Of a stretch of DNA of 64,000 nt, positions 1 through 8,956 are shown piece after piece. Source of the stretch: Micromonospora lupini str. Lupac 08 (GTDB lineage Bacteria; Actinomycetota; Actinomycetes; Mycobacteriales; Micromonosporaceae); assembly GCF_000297395.2 (NCBI RefSeq), contig NZ_HF570108.1, positions 881,685 through 945,684 on the forward strand, read 5' to 3'. A program made the position numbers and the translations under genes. The notes under the pieces were generated by a model that was given only the letters and a program-made list of their open reading frames with translations, did not search any database and was not told the origin of the DNA. How positions within the stretch are numbered: position 1 is the first letter of the stretch; every line of letters begins with the position of its first letter.

Positions 1-527
1 AGCTCGCGCAACACCTCGCGCAGCGCCACTGCGGCGGAGTGCCGGCCGCTGGCCAGGGCGGCGTGCGCGGAGAGCACCTGCTTGTAGCCGGCGAGGTCCC
101 GGGGAGCCGGCAGCGTGACGGCGGAGAGCGCGCCGGCCTGCAACGCGCGGGCCAGACCGACGGCCCGGCGCTCGGCCGGGGGTGACTGCATCTCCTCCAG
201 CGAGTCGTCGTCGGCGAACCGCTCGGCGAAGTCGTCCACCGAGTCGTCGTCGGCGATCGCCAGGGGTCGACCCGCCGCGCTCAACAGCGAGGTGACCGTG
301 TGGTCGTCGCTGTCGGCGGCGATGGCCGCACCGCTCGGCCCGCCCGACCGCTCCACGAGCAGCGCGACGAGCTGGGCGTAGCCAGCCGCGTCGTCGCCGA
401 TCTCGCAGACATGCAGCAGACGGCCTGCGTCGTCGACCACAGCGGACGTCAGCGTCGAACCGGCCGAGGCCGGTCGGTCAGCCGGATCCGCCGAGGCCAG
501 ACCGCAGTAAACGCGCACGAGCGCCAC
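1..527 (-). CDS. IS110-transposase-like protein, N-terminal part (runs off the window)
   Basis: An open frame of about 175 codons runs leftwards from a GTG at 527 and leaves the window at base 1. A GGGAGGAGG run just upstream of the GTG and an in-frame stop at 558-560 favour this start. The product begins VALVRVYCGLASADP, then has a strand-turn-strand VDDAGRLLHVCEIGDDAAGY and an acidic linker around residues 85-110. The order resembles the N-terminal DEDD nuclease domain of IS110-family transposases, but the usual first catalytic Asp (VGIDxG) is not obvious. No insertion-sequence ends are visible. It may be a domesticated relative or an unrelated hypothetical protein; the family call is an inference from memory of the fold. 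Confidence 0.6.
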   Translation of the reverse strand, partial: MALVRVYCGLASADPADRPASAGSTLTSAVVDDAGRLLHVCEIGDDAAGYAQLVALLVERSGGPSGAAIAADSDDHTVTSLLSAAGRPLAIADDDSVDDFAERFADDDSLEEMQSPPAERRAVGLARALQAGALSAVTLPAPRDLAGYKQVLSAHAALASGRHSAAVALREVLRE

Positions 528-590
528 GGCGTCGTCCTCCTCCCGGGACAGGTCTTCCTACTGCCAGCAACTGATGCTCCCCGGTACGGG

Positions 591-1535
591 TCAGTCGCGC
601 CAGTCCACCACCGCAGAGATCTTGCCGACAATGGTGCGCCAACCCAAACTCGCGGTCTGTGCCCCGATCTTCTTCAACCGACGCCGGCCCATGAAGGCGC
701 CGATCCCGCCGTTGGCGGTGGCACGCAGCGCCTCGTCCAGGTCGTCGAGGCTGGAGCCGGCGGAGAGCATGTCCAGAACCGCAGGCAGGCGCAACGCGTA
801 CGACAGGTCGCGGGCGGCCTCGCCGGCCTCGATCAGCAGGGTCGAATCCCAGCTGTCGTGACCGCCGCGCAGGTTCTCCACGACGAGGTCGAGTTCGTAG
901 GTGTCCTCGTCGAGCGGAGCGATGTCGGCCGGCTCCACCCGTTCGGACAATTCATTCCAGCTGTCCAGTTGAGACAGATCGTTGGGGGCCCCGGAACGGA
1001 TGAAACTGACAAGCGACTCGGGGGTCTTGAACAGCAGCAGCTTGCCCCGGTGACTGAGGAAGACCGGCACCTCCTCGTCGTCCGCCTCGTCGGTGGCGTC
1101 CTCGGCCTCGGCCTCGTCGTCATCGTCGGCGGTCGCGTCGGCGTCCGTGGCGCTGTCGCGGCGACGGCGTGACGACTCGTCCTCGTCGCTGTCGGCGAAC
1201 TCCTCGGCCAGCTCCTCGTCGAGGATGACGACGGTCTCGTCGTCCTCCTCCTCGATCACCTGCCGGCGGGCGAGGAACGGGTCGTCCTGGTCGCGCTCGG
1301 TCACGTCGGTCGGGGTCAGCGACCCGGCCGGCCGGTACGCCCGCAGCGTGAAACCGGTGCCGGCGGGCAGGGCGATCTCCACCGGGTCGATCCGCACCTC
1401 GTCCCAGAGCGACCGGTCGGCCGACGCGCGGGTGGTGTCGTCGGCCTCGTCGGCCTCGTCTGGCTCGGCCGGGCCGGTGGTGTCGTCGAGCTCGGGCTCG
1501 TCGGCGTCGGGCCGTTGGGGCGACTGGCGGGCCAC
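591..1535 (-). CDS. Acidic conserved hypothetical protein
   Basis: About 314 residues. The chosen start is the GTG at 1535 (product VARQSPQRPDADEPE), preceded by GGAGG five bases away; the frame is open further upstream but without a ribosome site. Residues 1-150 are rich in Asp, Glu and Ala, low complexity and probably disordered. The C-terminal 160 residues form a compact helical domain with a basic tail (MGRRRLKKIGAQTASLGWR). I see no catalytic motif, signal peptide or membrane segment. Similar proteins in Micromonosporaceae are, from memory, sometimes labelled primosomal, but nothing here proves that. It lies 63 bases upstream of the IS110-like gene in the same direction. Confidence 0.75.
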   Translation of the reverse strand: MARQSPQRPDADEPELDDTTGPAEPDEADEADDTTRASADRSLWDEVRIDPVEIALPAGTGFTLRAYRPAGSLTPTDVTERDQDDPFLARRQVIEEEDDETVVILDEELAEEFADSDEDESSRRRRDSATDADATADDDDEAEAEDATDEADDEEVPVFLSHRGKLLLFKTPESLVSFIRSGAPNDLSQLDSWNELSERVEPADIAPLDEDTYELDLVVENLRGGHDSWDSTLLIEAGEAARDLSYALRLPAVLDMLSAGSSLDDLDEALRATANGGIGAFMGRRRLKKIGAQTASLGWRTIVGKISAVVDWRD

Positions 1536-1724
1536 GCTGACCTCCGTGTGCTTCGGGTTGCCCACCCGCCGGCGTCTCGACCGACGAGTGACTCTGGGCA
1601 CATACCCTAGTCGGCGGCTCGGGAAGCCCGGTGCCCGCACCCCGGTGGCCGGCCGGGCGACGTGTCGGACCTGCGCGTGCGCGACGGTGGCGATCCGGGC
1701 GTTCGACAAGTAGCGTAGCTACAC

Positions 1725-2066
1725 ATGAAGGCCCAGGCGCTGCACGGCCACCTCGACGCCCTTCTGCTCGCCGTCCTCGAACAGGGCGCGCTGCACGGAT
1801 ACGCCATCATCGAGTCCCTACGGGCGCGCAGTGACGGCAGTCTCGACCTGCCCACCGGCACGATCTATCCGGCGCTGCGCAGGCTCGAGCGCGCCGGTCA
1901 CGTGGCGAGCACCTGGAGCACTGTCAACGGTCGGGAGCGGCGGACGTACCAGCTCACCGACTCCGGCCGCCGGGCGCTGGCCGGTGAGCGCGCCGGATGG
2001 CAGGAGTTCCGCGTGACGGTCGGCCGCTTCCTCGACCCCGGCAGTCCGCCCGTCACCCCCGCCTGA
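1725..2066 (+). CDS. PadR family transcriptional regulator
   Basis: 113 residues with the PadR winged helix: LDALLLAVLEQGALHGYAIIE (first helices), the recognition region LPTGTIYPALRRLERAGHV and the wing RRTYQLTDSGRRAL. It is the short PadR type without a long C-terminal helical domain. A TAGCGT -10-like hexamer at 1711-1716 lies eight bases before the ATG, and an 8-bp palindrome GTAGCTAC (1715-1722) overlaps it, suggesting a near-leaderless, self-repressed transcript. It converges on the permease-prefix protein gene at 2098-2772; such PadR/membrane protein partners are common, although here they face each other. Confidence 0.9.
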   Translation: MKAQALHGHLDALLLAVLEQGALHGYAIIESLRARSDGSLDLPTGTIYPALRRLERAGHVASTWSTVNGRERRTYQLTDSGRRALAGERAGWQEFRVTVGRFLDPGSPPVTPA

Positions 2067-2097
2067 GCCGCCGGCGGCCGGGCGATAATGGGCCGGG

Positions 2098-2772
2098 TCA
2101 GCGGGCGGTGGCCCGCAGCCAGACACGCGCGGCGCGGGTCAGGGAGAAGTACGCCCCACCCGCCACCACCATGCCGACGATCATCGGCGGCCACGTCAGC
2201 GCCGCGTCCCACAGATCGATCGACCAGGTGAAGAGAGCCCCGCCGGCCACGATGCCGAGGGCCAGCGTTCCGGTCAGGGCGGTGCCCACCGCACGCTGCG
2301 CCGCCGCCAGGCCGGGTCGCGATGATCGAGCGCTCGCCCAGACCACCAGCAGGCCGGTCACGGCCAGCAGCAGCTCACCGAGCCAGATCCAGTCGACCGA
2401 GGCGGACAGCAGCCGGTAGAGCGCCGGAGGCTGCGGCCCCGCGCTCCAGCTCGCCCCGCGCCAGGTCAGGTCGCCGGCCGCCACCAGGACCCCGGCCACG
2501 GCCAGCATCCGCAGGGACAGGCCGCGCAGGGCGGCCACCGCCAGCTCCGCCTGCCAGGAGGGCAGCAACTGCGCCGGTGAGCCGAACTCGGCCACCGCCC
2601 GGCGCTGCGCCTCCGTGGGCGGCACACCGCTCTCGCGGTACGCGTCGACGGCGTCCAGCAGATCGTGCCGCGCCTCGGTGAGCAGGTCGGTCTTCAGCCG
2701 CGCCGGCCCCTGCAACCGGGACTCCAGCTCCCGCAGGTGCTCCTCGACCAGGAAGCCCTCAGCATGCCGCAT
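2098..2772 (-). CDS. Permease-prefix-domain membrane protein
   Basis: 224 residues starting MRHAEGFLVEEHLREL. The first 90 residues (EEHLRELESRLQGP...EARHDLLDAVDAYRESG...AQRRAVAEFGS) match the cytosolic permease prefix domain found before MacB/FtsX-like permeases and in stand-alone proteins paired with PadR regulators. Four hydrophobic segments follow, near residues 97-115, 130-155, 165-185 and 195-215. There is no ATPase or MacB domain. It converges with the PadR gene only 31 bases away. The function is unknown; partnership with the PadR regulator is inferred from family habit. Confidence 0.8.
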   Translation of the reverse strand: MRHAEGFLVEEHLRELESRLQGPARLKTDLLTEARHDLLDAVDAYRESGVPPTEAQRRAVAEFGSPAQLLPSWQAELAVAALRGLSLRMLAVAGVLVAAGDLTWRGASWSAGPQPPALYRLLSASVDWIWLGELLLAVTGLLVVWASARSSRPGLAAAQRAVGTALTGTLALGIVAGGALFTWSIDLWDAALTWPPMIVGMVVAGGAYFSLTRAARVWLRATAR

Positions 2773-2840
2773 GACACCAGACTGCCACGGACGCGAGGGC
2801 ACCCACGTCGGGGAGAACCCTGGTCCGTCCCCGAAGCGGG

Positions 2841-4667
2841 TCAGGGAGCGAGGGCCAGGTACCCGCGCTCGGCCGCCACCTGCAGAAGCCACTGGTCCCG
2901 GTACCAGCCGGGGGCCGCGACCAACTCGGCGTGCCGGCCGCGCTGGATCACCCGGCCGCCGTCGAGGACGACGATCTCGTCCAGGTCGGCCAGCCCGCTG
3001 AGCCGGTGACTGATCAGCAGGACCGAGTGCCCGGCGGGGGTGGCCGCGAGGGCGGAGGCGAGCACCGCGTCGGCGGCGGCCGGGTCCAGCCCCTCGGTGG
3101 GCTCGTCGAGGACCAGCACCGGCGGCGCGGCGAGCAGGGCGCGGGCCAGCGCGAGTCGTTGCCGCTGGCCGCCGGAGAGCTGGCCGCCCTCCTCGCCGAC
3201 CACTGTGTCCCAGCCGGCCGGCTGGGCGCGTACCCAGTCCAGCAGGCCGGCGGCCGTCACGGCTGCGGTCAACTCGTCCTCGTCGGCCCCGGCCCGCCCG
3301 AGCAGCAGGTTCTCGCGGACCGTGGCATGGAAGACGTACGCCTCGGCGAGCAGTCCGCCGACGCTGCGGGGCAGCTCCTCCTCCGCGTACGTGCCCAGGT
3401 CGCGGCCGGCCAGCGTGACGTGGCCGGAGGCGGGTCGGACCGCCCCGGTCAGCACGGCGGCCAGGGTGCTCTTGCCGGCGCCGCTCGGACCGACGACGGC
3501 GATGCGCCGCCCGGCGGGCAGGTCCAGGCTCACCCGGTCCAGTGCCGGTGCGGCGCCGGTCCGGTACCGCACGCTCACCTCGACGAAGCGCAGGTCGTGC
3601 GGGTCGGCCGGGTCGGTGACCGGAGGAGCGGGCGAGGGCGTGGGAGTGGGAGTGTCGGCGTCGAGGAGGGCTGCCACCCGGGCCAGGCCGGGCCGCAGCT
3701 GGGTCCACTGCCGGGCGGCCGAGACCACTGCCAGCGCCACCTCCACGGCGGCCAGGGTGCCGACGGCCAGCACCCCGACCAGGACGCCCGCCACGTCGGA
3801 CGCCAGCGCGACAAGCACCACCGCGGCGGCGGTGAGCCCGGCGACCAGCACTCCGGCGGCGTCCACCGCGAAGCCGGTGGCGGCCAGCCGGCGCTCCAGT
3901 CGGGCCAGCCGGCCGGCCCGCTGCTCGGCGGCGCGCAGCGCGGCGTCGGTAGCCCCGAACGCGGCCAGGTCGGCGGCGCCGTGGGTGAGGTCGACGGCGT
4001 CGGTGGCCAGGGCGCCGCGCAGCGGGGCCACCTCGGCCGCGCTGCGCCGGGTGATGACGGTGGCCAGCGCGGGCAGCGCCACAGCGGCGACCACGAGCCC
4101 GAGCGCGAGCACACCGGCGGCCGGAGGCGAGATCAGCGCCGCCCCGGCCACCGCCAGCACGCCGACCACTGCCGCCGCCGAGGCGGGCACCAGCACCCGC
4201 AGCAGCAGGTCCTGGACCGCCTCGACGTCGGAGACCAGCCGGCTCAGGACGTCCCCCGAGCGGTGTTGCGCGTCGCGACGGGCCGTGAGGGTGGCGAAGA
4301 CCCGGGCCCGGACGTCGGTGATCATGCGGAGGACCGCGTCGTGCCCGGCGAGTCGTTCGGTGTAGCGGAACACGCCCCGGCTGATCGCCAGCGCCCGGAC
4401 CGCGACGATCGCCACGGTCAGACGGTCCAGCGGAGGCCGCCCGGCGGCGCTCATCAGCAGCCACGTCGCGGTGGCCATCAGGGCGAGCCCGGCGAACTCG
4501 GTGGCGGCGGCGAGCAGCCCGGCGCCGGCCAGTCGACCCAGGTACGGGCGGGCCAGCCGCAGCACCGCGCGCTCGGCGGTCAAGCGCCCGGCCACCGCGT
4601 CGGCCGACTCCGGTACCGCGTCCAGCGGACCCGGACCTGTCGCCGACGACTCGGGTGCCGCGCTCAT
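2841..4667 (-). CDS. cydC: Thiol reductant ABC exporter subunit CydC
   Basis: 608 residues: an exporter transmembrane domain (about 30-320) and an ATPase domain with Walker A GPSGAGKST, signature [16 protein letters not shown] and Walker B VLVLDEPTEGLD. CydC pairs with CydD to form the glutathione/cysteine exporter needed to assemble cytochrome bd; heme regulation is known from E. coli. The ATG at 4667 overlaps the cydD stop (ATGA), so the two are translationally coupled. It is the last gene of cydABDC. Position in the operon decides CydC rather than a general exporter subunit. Confidence 0.93.
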   Translation of the reverse strand: MSAAPESSATGPGPLDAVPESADAVAGRLTAERAVLRLARPYLGRLAGAGLLAAATEFAGLALMATATWLLMSAAGRPPLDRLTVAIVAVRALAISRGVFRYTERLAGHDAVLRMITDVRARVFATLTARRDAQHRSGDVLSRLVSDVEAVQDLLLRVLVPASAAAVVGVLAVAGAALISPPAAGVLALGLVVAAVALPALATVITRRSAAEVAPLRGALATDAVDLTHGAADLAAFGATDAALRAAEQRAGRLARLERRLAATGFAVDAAGVLVAGLTAAAVVLVALASDVAGVLVGVLAVGTLAAVEVALAVVSAARQWTQLRPGLARVAALLDADTPTPTPSPAPPVTDPADPHDLRFVEVSVRYRTGAAPALDRVSLDLPAGRRIAVVGPSGAGKSTLAAVLTGAVRPASGHVTLAGRDLGTYAEEELPRSVGGLLAEAYVFHATVRENLLLGRAGADEDELTAAVTAAGLLDWVRAQPAGWDTVVGEEGGQLSGGQRQRLALARALLAAPPVLVLDEPTEGLDPAAADAVLASALAATPAGHSVLLISHRLSGLADLDEIVVLDGGRVIQRGRHAELVAAPGWYRDQWLLQVAAERGYLALAP

Positions 4668-6340
4668 CGGGTCGCCTTGCCTGTCGGTTCGGGCGTCAGC
4701 TCGGTGACCCGGCCGTCCTCGATGCGCAGGATCCGGTCGGCGTCGGCCAGCAGCGCCGGCCGGTGTGCCACCAGCAGCGCCGTCCGTCCGGTGACCAGCC
4801 GGCGGGTGGCGTCGAGCACCACCGCCTCGGCGGCCGTGTCCAGCCGCGCCGTGGGCTCGTCGAGCAGCACCACCGGGGCGTCACGCAGGAACGCCCGGGC
4901 CAGTGCGACGCGTTGCCGCTGGCCGCTGGACAGGCCGTGCCCGCGCTCGCCGAGCAGCGTGGTCAGCCCGTCGGGCAGGCCGGCCACCACGTCGTCGAGG
5001 GCCGCGTCGCGGACCGCGGCGGCGAGTGCCTCGGGCGGGGTGTCCGGTGCGCCGAGCCGGATGTTGTCGGCGAGCGAGGCGGCGAAGAGGTGGGCGCGCT
5101 GCGGCACCCAGGCGAGCTGCCGACGCCAGGCGTCCGGGTCGGCGGTGGCGAGGTCGACGCCGTCGACGGTGATCCGGCCGCTGGTCGGGGTCACGAAGCC
5201 GAGCAGCAGACCGAGCAGGGTGCTCTTGCCGGCGCCGCTGGGCCCGATGACGGCGATCCGTTCACCGGGTCGGACGGTAAGTGTCACGTCGCGCAGCGCG
5301 GTGGTCCGCTCGTACGTCACGGTCACGGCCTCGAACCGGATCTCACCGCGACCGTCCGGGGTGGCCGCGCCCTCTGCGGCGCGCGGGGTGGCCGGCGCGG
5401 CCGAGACGGTGAGCGCCTCGTCAAGCGCGGTGAGCCCCTCCATGCTGGCGTGGAAGCGGCTGCCGGCGGCCCGCAGCGGCAGGTACGCCTCGGGGGTGAG
5501 CAGCAGCACCAGCAGCGCGGTGTGCAGGGCCAGGCCGCCGCCGAGCAGCCGGATGCCGACCGGCACCGCGACGAGGGCCACCGAGAGGGTGGCGACCAGC
5601 TCCAGCACCAGCGCGGAGAGGAACGCGATCCGCAACGTCTTCATGGTGGCGACCCGGTGCCCGTCGGCCATCCGGCGGACCACCTCGGTCTGCGCCCGGG
5701 CCCGGCCGAACGCCCGCAGGGTGGGCAGCCCGGCGACCATGTCCAGGAAGTGCCCGCCCAGCAGGGCCAGCCGACGCCACTGCCGTTCGGTGGCGGCCTG
5801 CGCCTGCCAGCCGAGCAGCGCCCCGAAGACCGGGATCAGCGGCAGCGTCAACGCGATGATCAGCGCCGAGCCCCAGTCGGCGACGACGATGCGGGCCAGC
5901 ACGGCCACCGGCACCGTCACGCTGAGCACCAACTGCGGCAGGTACCCGGTGAAGTAGGCGTCCAGCGCATCCAGGCCGCGCCCGGCGAGCGTGGCCAGCT
6001 CGCCGGCCCGCTGCCCCGCCACCCAGCCCGGCCCGTGCCGTCCCACCGCGCCGAGCAGGTCGGCCCGCAGCGTGGCCTTGACCGTGGCGGCGACCCGCGC
6101 GGAGACCGTGCCCTGTGCCCAGACCAGCGCCGACCGGGCGGCGACCGCGACCACGAGACCCGCAAGTGCCGACCGGTTCAGCCGCCCGTCGAAGGCGGTG
6201 GCCAGCACCGAAGCCAGCGCGGTGGCCTGCGCGACGATCAACGCGGCGGCGAGCACCCCGAGGAGCGCGAGCACGGCAAGATCGCGCCGGGCCGCGGGGA
6301 CCCGACGCAGCAGACGCGGGTCGAAGGGACGGCGGTTCAC
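4664..6340 (-). CDS. cydD: Thiol reductant ABC exporter subunit CydD
   Basis: 558 residues from a GTG at 6340, whose last bases overlap the cydB stop codon (GTGA). An N-terminal exporter transmembrane domain (about 20-310) precedes the ATPase with Walker A GPSGAGKST, signature LSSGQRQRVALARAFL and Walker B VVLLDEPTARLD. The signature has SSGQ rather than SGGQ. It overlaps cydC by four bases at its 3' end. It forms the heterodimeric CydDC exporter in the membrane. A longer frame exists upstream but runs inside cydB, so the overlap start is preferred. Confidence 0.93.
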   Translation of the reverse strand: MNRRPFDPRLLRRVPAARRDLAVLALLGVLAAALIVAQATALASVLATAFDGRLNRSALAGLVVAVAARSALVWAQGTVSARVAATVKATLRADLLGAVGRHGPGWVAGQRAGELATLAGRGLDALDAYFTGYLPQLVLSVTVPVAVLARIVVADWGSALIIALTLPLIPVFGALLGWQAQAATERQWRRLALLGGHFLDMVAGLPTLRAFGRARAQTEVVRRMADGHRVATMKTLRIAFLSALVLELVATLSVALVAVPVGIRLLGGGLALHTALLVLLLTPEAYLPLRAAGSRFHASMEGLTALDEALTVSAAPATPRAAEGAATPDGRGEIRFEAVTVTYERTTALRDVTLTVRPGERIAVIGPSGAGKSTLLGLLLGFVTPTSGRITVDGVDLATADPDAWRRQLAWVPQRAHLFAASLADNIRLGAPDTPPEALAAAVRDAALDDVVAGLPDGLTTLLGERGHGLSSGQRQRVALARAFLRDAPVVLLDEPTARLDTAAEAVVLDATRRLVTGRTALLVAHRPALLADADRILRIEDGRVTELTPEPTGKATR

Positions 6341-7344
6341 CAGTACACCGGTGCCCTGCCTTCGGTCCGTCCCCGGAAAACCCACCAGCACATCGCCTGG
6401 AAGCCTAGTAGGGCCGGCAGCAGCGGCAGCGCCACCCAGCCAAGCAGCCGCAGCGTCGGCGCGCTGGCGGCGGCGTCGGCCACCGTCAGCGAGGCGCCCG
6501 GGTCGGCCGTGGACACCAGCACGTAGGGCCAGAGGGCCGCGCCGACAAGCGCCACCGGCAGCGCCAGGGCCGCGCCGGTGGCGATCAGGGCCCACCCCGG
6601 CCGCCGCCGCGCCAGCGCCGCGCGGGCCGCCAGCAGCGCCGCCACCAGCAACACCGGCAGGAGTACGCCCACCGCCGGTCGCTGCACGGCGTCGCGTACC
6701 CGGGAGGACAGCAGGCCCACGACGGTGGCCGCGGCGACCGCGCAGAGCGCCACCGGCACCAGCCGGCGGGCTGTGCGACCGGCCACGGCGGCGGCGTCGA
6801 CCGGTAGCCGTAGCGTGAGGAAGGTCGCACCGTGCACCGCCACCAGGGCGACCATGGTCAGCCCGACGATCGCCGCGAACGGGGTGGCCAGGTGCGACAC
6901 CCCGGCGACGTGCCCGTCGGCCTGGCGGGGCACGCCCTGCAACAGCGCGGCAAGCACCACGCCCCACCCGAGCGCGGCGAGCGCGCTGCCGACCACGATG
7001 ACCCGGTCCCAGCGGGCGCGGACCCGCTCGTCGCTCGGCCGGCTGCGCAGTTGCACCCCGGCGGTGACCAGGATGACGCCGACGAGTGCACCCGCGACCG
7101 CCGGGTAGCAGCCGGCGAGCAGTTCGCCCTCCAGCACCGGGAATGCGCCGAACAGGATGCCCACGGCGGCGACCAGCCAGACCTCGTTGCCGAGGAAGAA
7201 CGGGCCGAGGGCGGTGAGCGCGGCCCGCCGCCCGGCCGGGGCGCCGCCCCGGGCGAGCAGCAACCCGACGCCGTAGTCGTAGCCGGCGAGCACGAGGTAA
7301 CTGGCGAAGAAGAGGCCGAGCAGGGCGTACCAGGTGAGGTCCAC
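6337..7344 (-). CDS. cydB: Cytochrome bd quinol oxidase subunit II
   Basis: 335 residues, multi-spanning (about eight to nine helices). The N-terminus MDLTWYALLGLFFASYLVLAGYDYGVG carries the typical W-x-x-L...GYDxGVG start of CydB, and GNEVWLV is also typical. It forms the bd terminal oxidase with CydA, which reduces oxygen with quinol at high affinity and without proton pumping. It lies 20 bases after cydA and overlaps cydD at its end. Length is normal for actinobacterial CydB. Confidence 0.96.
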   Translation of the reverse strand: MDLTWYALLGLFFASYLVLAGYDYGVGLLLARGGAPAGRRAALTALGPFFLGNEVWLVAAVGILFGAFPVLEGELLAGCYPAVAGALVGVILVTAGVQLRSRPSDERVRARWDRVIVVGSALAALGWGVVLAALLQGVPRQADGHVAGVSHLATPFAAIVGLTMVALVAVHGATFLTLRLPVDAAAVAGRTARRLVPVALCAVAAATVVGLLSSRVRDAVQRPAVGVLLPVLLVAALLAARAALARRRPGWALIATGAALALPVALVGAALWPYVLVSTADPGASLTVADAAASAPTLRLLGWVALPLLPALLGFQAMCWWVFRGRTEGRAPVYW

Positions 7345-7364
7345 GGGTGAGTCTCCTCAGTCGC

Positions 7365-8618
7365 TCAGGCGAGGGCGGGTTCGGGGTGGGCCGGCTCGCC
7401 GGGCGCTGCCGGTGGGCGACCGAGGGCCGGGTCGGCGGCGCCGCGTCCCGCGTGCCGGGCGAGCAGCACCCAGTTGGTGACGGCGAGGGTGCCCAGCAGC
7501 AGGCTGAAGCCGATCAGCGAGGCGAGCATCACCGGCGCGCCGACGGGGGAGACCGCCTGGTCGGTGGGGAGCAGCCCGTACGCCACCCAGGGCTGGCGGC
7601 CGACCTCGCGGGCGATCCAGCCGAGGATCACCGCGACGAACGGCAGCGGCACGGCGAGCAGGACGAGCCAGAGCGGGAAGCGCAGCCGGATGATCCAGTC
7701 CCGGAAGAGCAGGGGCAGCAGCAGCCAGACGCAGCCGAGGGTGAAGCCGATCAGGATCATGAACCCCAGCCCGACGCTGGACAGGACCGGCGGGGTGTAG
7801 TCGCCGGGGCCGAACCGGGTGGTCCACTCGGCGATCAGCGCCCGGGCCTCCGGGCTGTCCCCGCCGAACTTGGTCGGCTGCACCGAGCCGACCGGGCCGA
7901 ACTGGGCGAAGCCGAAGCCCTGCACCATCGTGATCGCCAACGCCGCCGTGACGAGGCCGATCCGCAGCGAGGTGCGGAAGAGCGCGAAGTCGGGCGTACG
8001 CCGGATCAGGTGCCAGGCGCTGACGGCCGCCATCAGCATCCCGCCGACCAGCAGCCCGGCGGAGACCACGTGCCCGAACGCCATGCCGAGGCTGGGGTTG
8101 GTGAGCAGCGCGCCGAAGTCGGTGAGGTGGGCGATCCCGTCGCGCACCTCGTACCCGACCGGGTGTTGCAGCCAGGAGTTGGCCACCATGATCCAGAAGG
8201 CTGAGGCGTACGCGGTGAGCGCCACGCCCCACAGCAGCGCGAGGTGGGCGCCCTTGCGGAGCCGGTGCCAACCGAAGATCCACATTCCGAGGAACGTGGA
8301 CTCCAGGAAGAACGCCACGAGCGTCTCGATCGCCAGCGGCGCGCCGAAGACGTTGCCGACGTAGCGCGACAGGCCGCTCCAGTTCAGCCCGAACTGGAAC
8401 TCCATCACGATGCCCGTGGCGATGCCGAGCACGTAGTTGATCACGTAGAGCTGGCCCCAGAAGCGGGTCAGCCGCTCCCACTTCGGGTTGCCGGTGAGCA
8501 CCCAGGCGGTCTGCATCCCGACCAGCAGCGTGACCAGCCCGAGCGTGACGACCACGAACAGGAAGTGGATCGACGTCGTGGTGGCGAACTGCAGGCGGGC
8601 GAGGAGCAGCGTGTCCAT
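7365..8618 (-). CDS. cydA: Cytochrome bd quinol oxidase subunit I
   Basis: 417 residues, a short actinobacterial CydA. Visible heme ligands and acids: H18 (SIHFLF) for heme b595, H183 (FGHVV) for b558, E98 and E106 (FFLEST) of the proton path; the quinol-loop end GWIAREVGRQPW is present. It oxidises quinol and reduces oxygen to water in the membrane. It is the first gene of cydABDC. A TAGGGT -10 element with TTCTTA 17 bases upstream (minus strand near 8660-8690) is plausible, and dyads of the CTAC/GTAG type surround it (see the regulatory entry). Confidence 0.96.
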   Translation of the reverse strand: MDTLLLARLQFATTTSIHFLFVVVTLGLVTLLVGMQTAWVLTGNPKWERLTRFWGQLYVINYVLGIATGIVMEFQFGLNWSGLSRYVGNVFGAPLAIETLVAFFLESTFLGMWIFGWHRLRKGAHLALLWGVALTAYASAFWIMVANSWLQHPVGYEVRDGIAHLTDFGALLTNPSLGMAFGHVVSAGLLVGGMLMAAVSAWHLIRRTPDFALFRTSLRIGLVTAALAITMVQGFGFAQFGPVGSVQPTKFGGDSPEARALIAEWTTRFGPGDYTPPVLSSVGLGFMILIGFTLGCVWLLLPLLFRDWIIRLRFPLWLVLLAVPLPFVAVILGWIAREVGRQPWVAYGLLPTDQAVSPVGAPVMLASLIGFSLLLGTLAVTNWVLLARHAGRGAADPALGRPPAAPGEPAHPEPALA

Positions 8619-8654
8619 GGCCGGCTCTCCCTAGCTGTCGGCTCCCTTGTCGTA

Positions 8655-8732
8655 GCAACCCTACACGTAGCCAGCCTACATAAGAAGGCTACTACGCGTT
8701 GTCGTAGTTAATGCTACGACGAGGCGTAGTAG
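8655..8732 (-). promoter_or_regulatory. cydA promoter with nested CTAC/GTAG operators
   Basis: On the minus strand a TTCTTA / 17 nt / TAGGGT promoter reads towards cydA. The dyad CTAC-N2-GTAG (8661-8670) overlaps the -10. Upstream lies a 44-bp symmetric array: CTACTACGC (8689-8697), GTCGTAG (8701-8707), TTAATG, CTACGAC (8714-8720), GCGTAGTAG (8724-8732). BlaI/MecI repressors bind TAC/GTA-type dyads, and a blaI gene with a related box is 1.7 kb upstream. Binding by that repressor is inferred. Confidence 0.65.
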
Positions 8733-8802
8733 ATATGCGTATCGGGAGGGTGTGATGACGCCTTTGCCAGACGGTGGCCACCCGCCCACCCTCGGTGCGC
8801 CG

Positions 8803-8873
8803 CCTTTGCTCTGCTTCAACCCACGCAACGGTTCTGCCGCGAATGTGGTGCGCGGGTTGAAGCAGAGCAAAGG
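8803..8873. repeat. 71-bp palindromic element, copy A
   Basis: Perfect 19-bp arms (8803-8821 and 8855-8873; left arm begins CCTTTGCTCTGCTTCAAC) enclose about 33 bases, and the inner CACGCAAC side can pair further. It lies downstream of the M56 gene and upstream of cydA. A second element at 15440-15510 has the same 18-bp arms and exactly the same 71-bp length. It could act as a terminator for the M56 transcript, but the shared sequence points to a dispersed repeat family. Confidence 0.85.
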
Positions 8874-8956
8874 GAGACTCGGCCACCTGCCCGCCCCGCC
8901 GGCGACACCACGCCGTCACCCCCGGCAGCGGGGCGGAGGTGGAGCGGGTTGGCGCG

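Noticed and set aside
2931..5957. A 1008-codon open frame on the plus strand across cydC/cydD
   Set aside because: It lies opposite two well-conserved genes and has the Gly/Gln/His/Arg-rich composition typical of antisense frames in high-G+C DNA.
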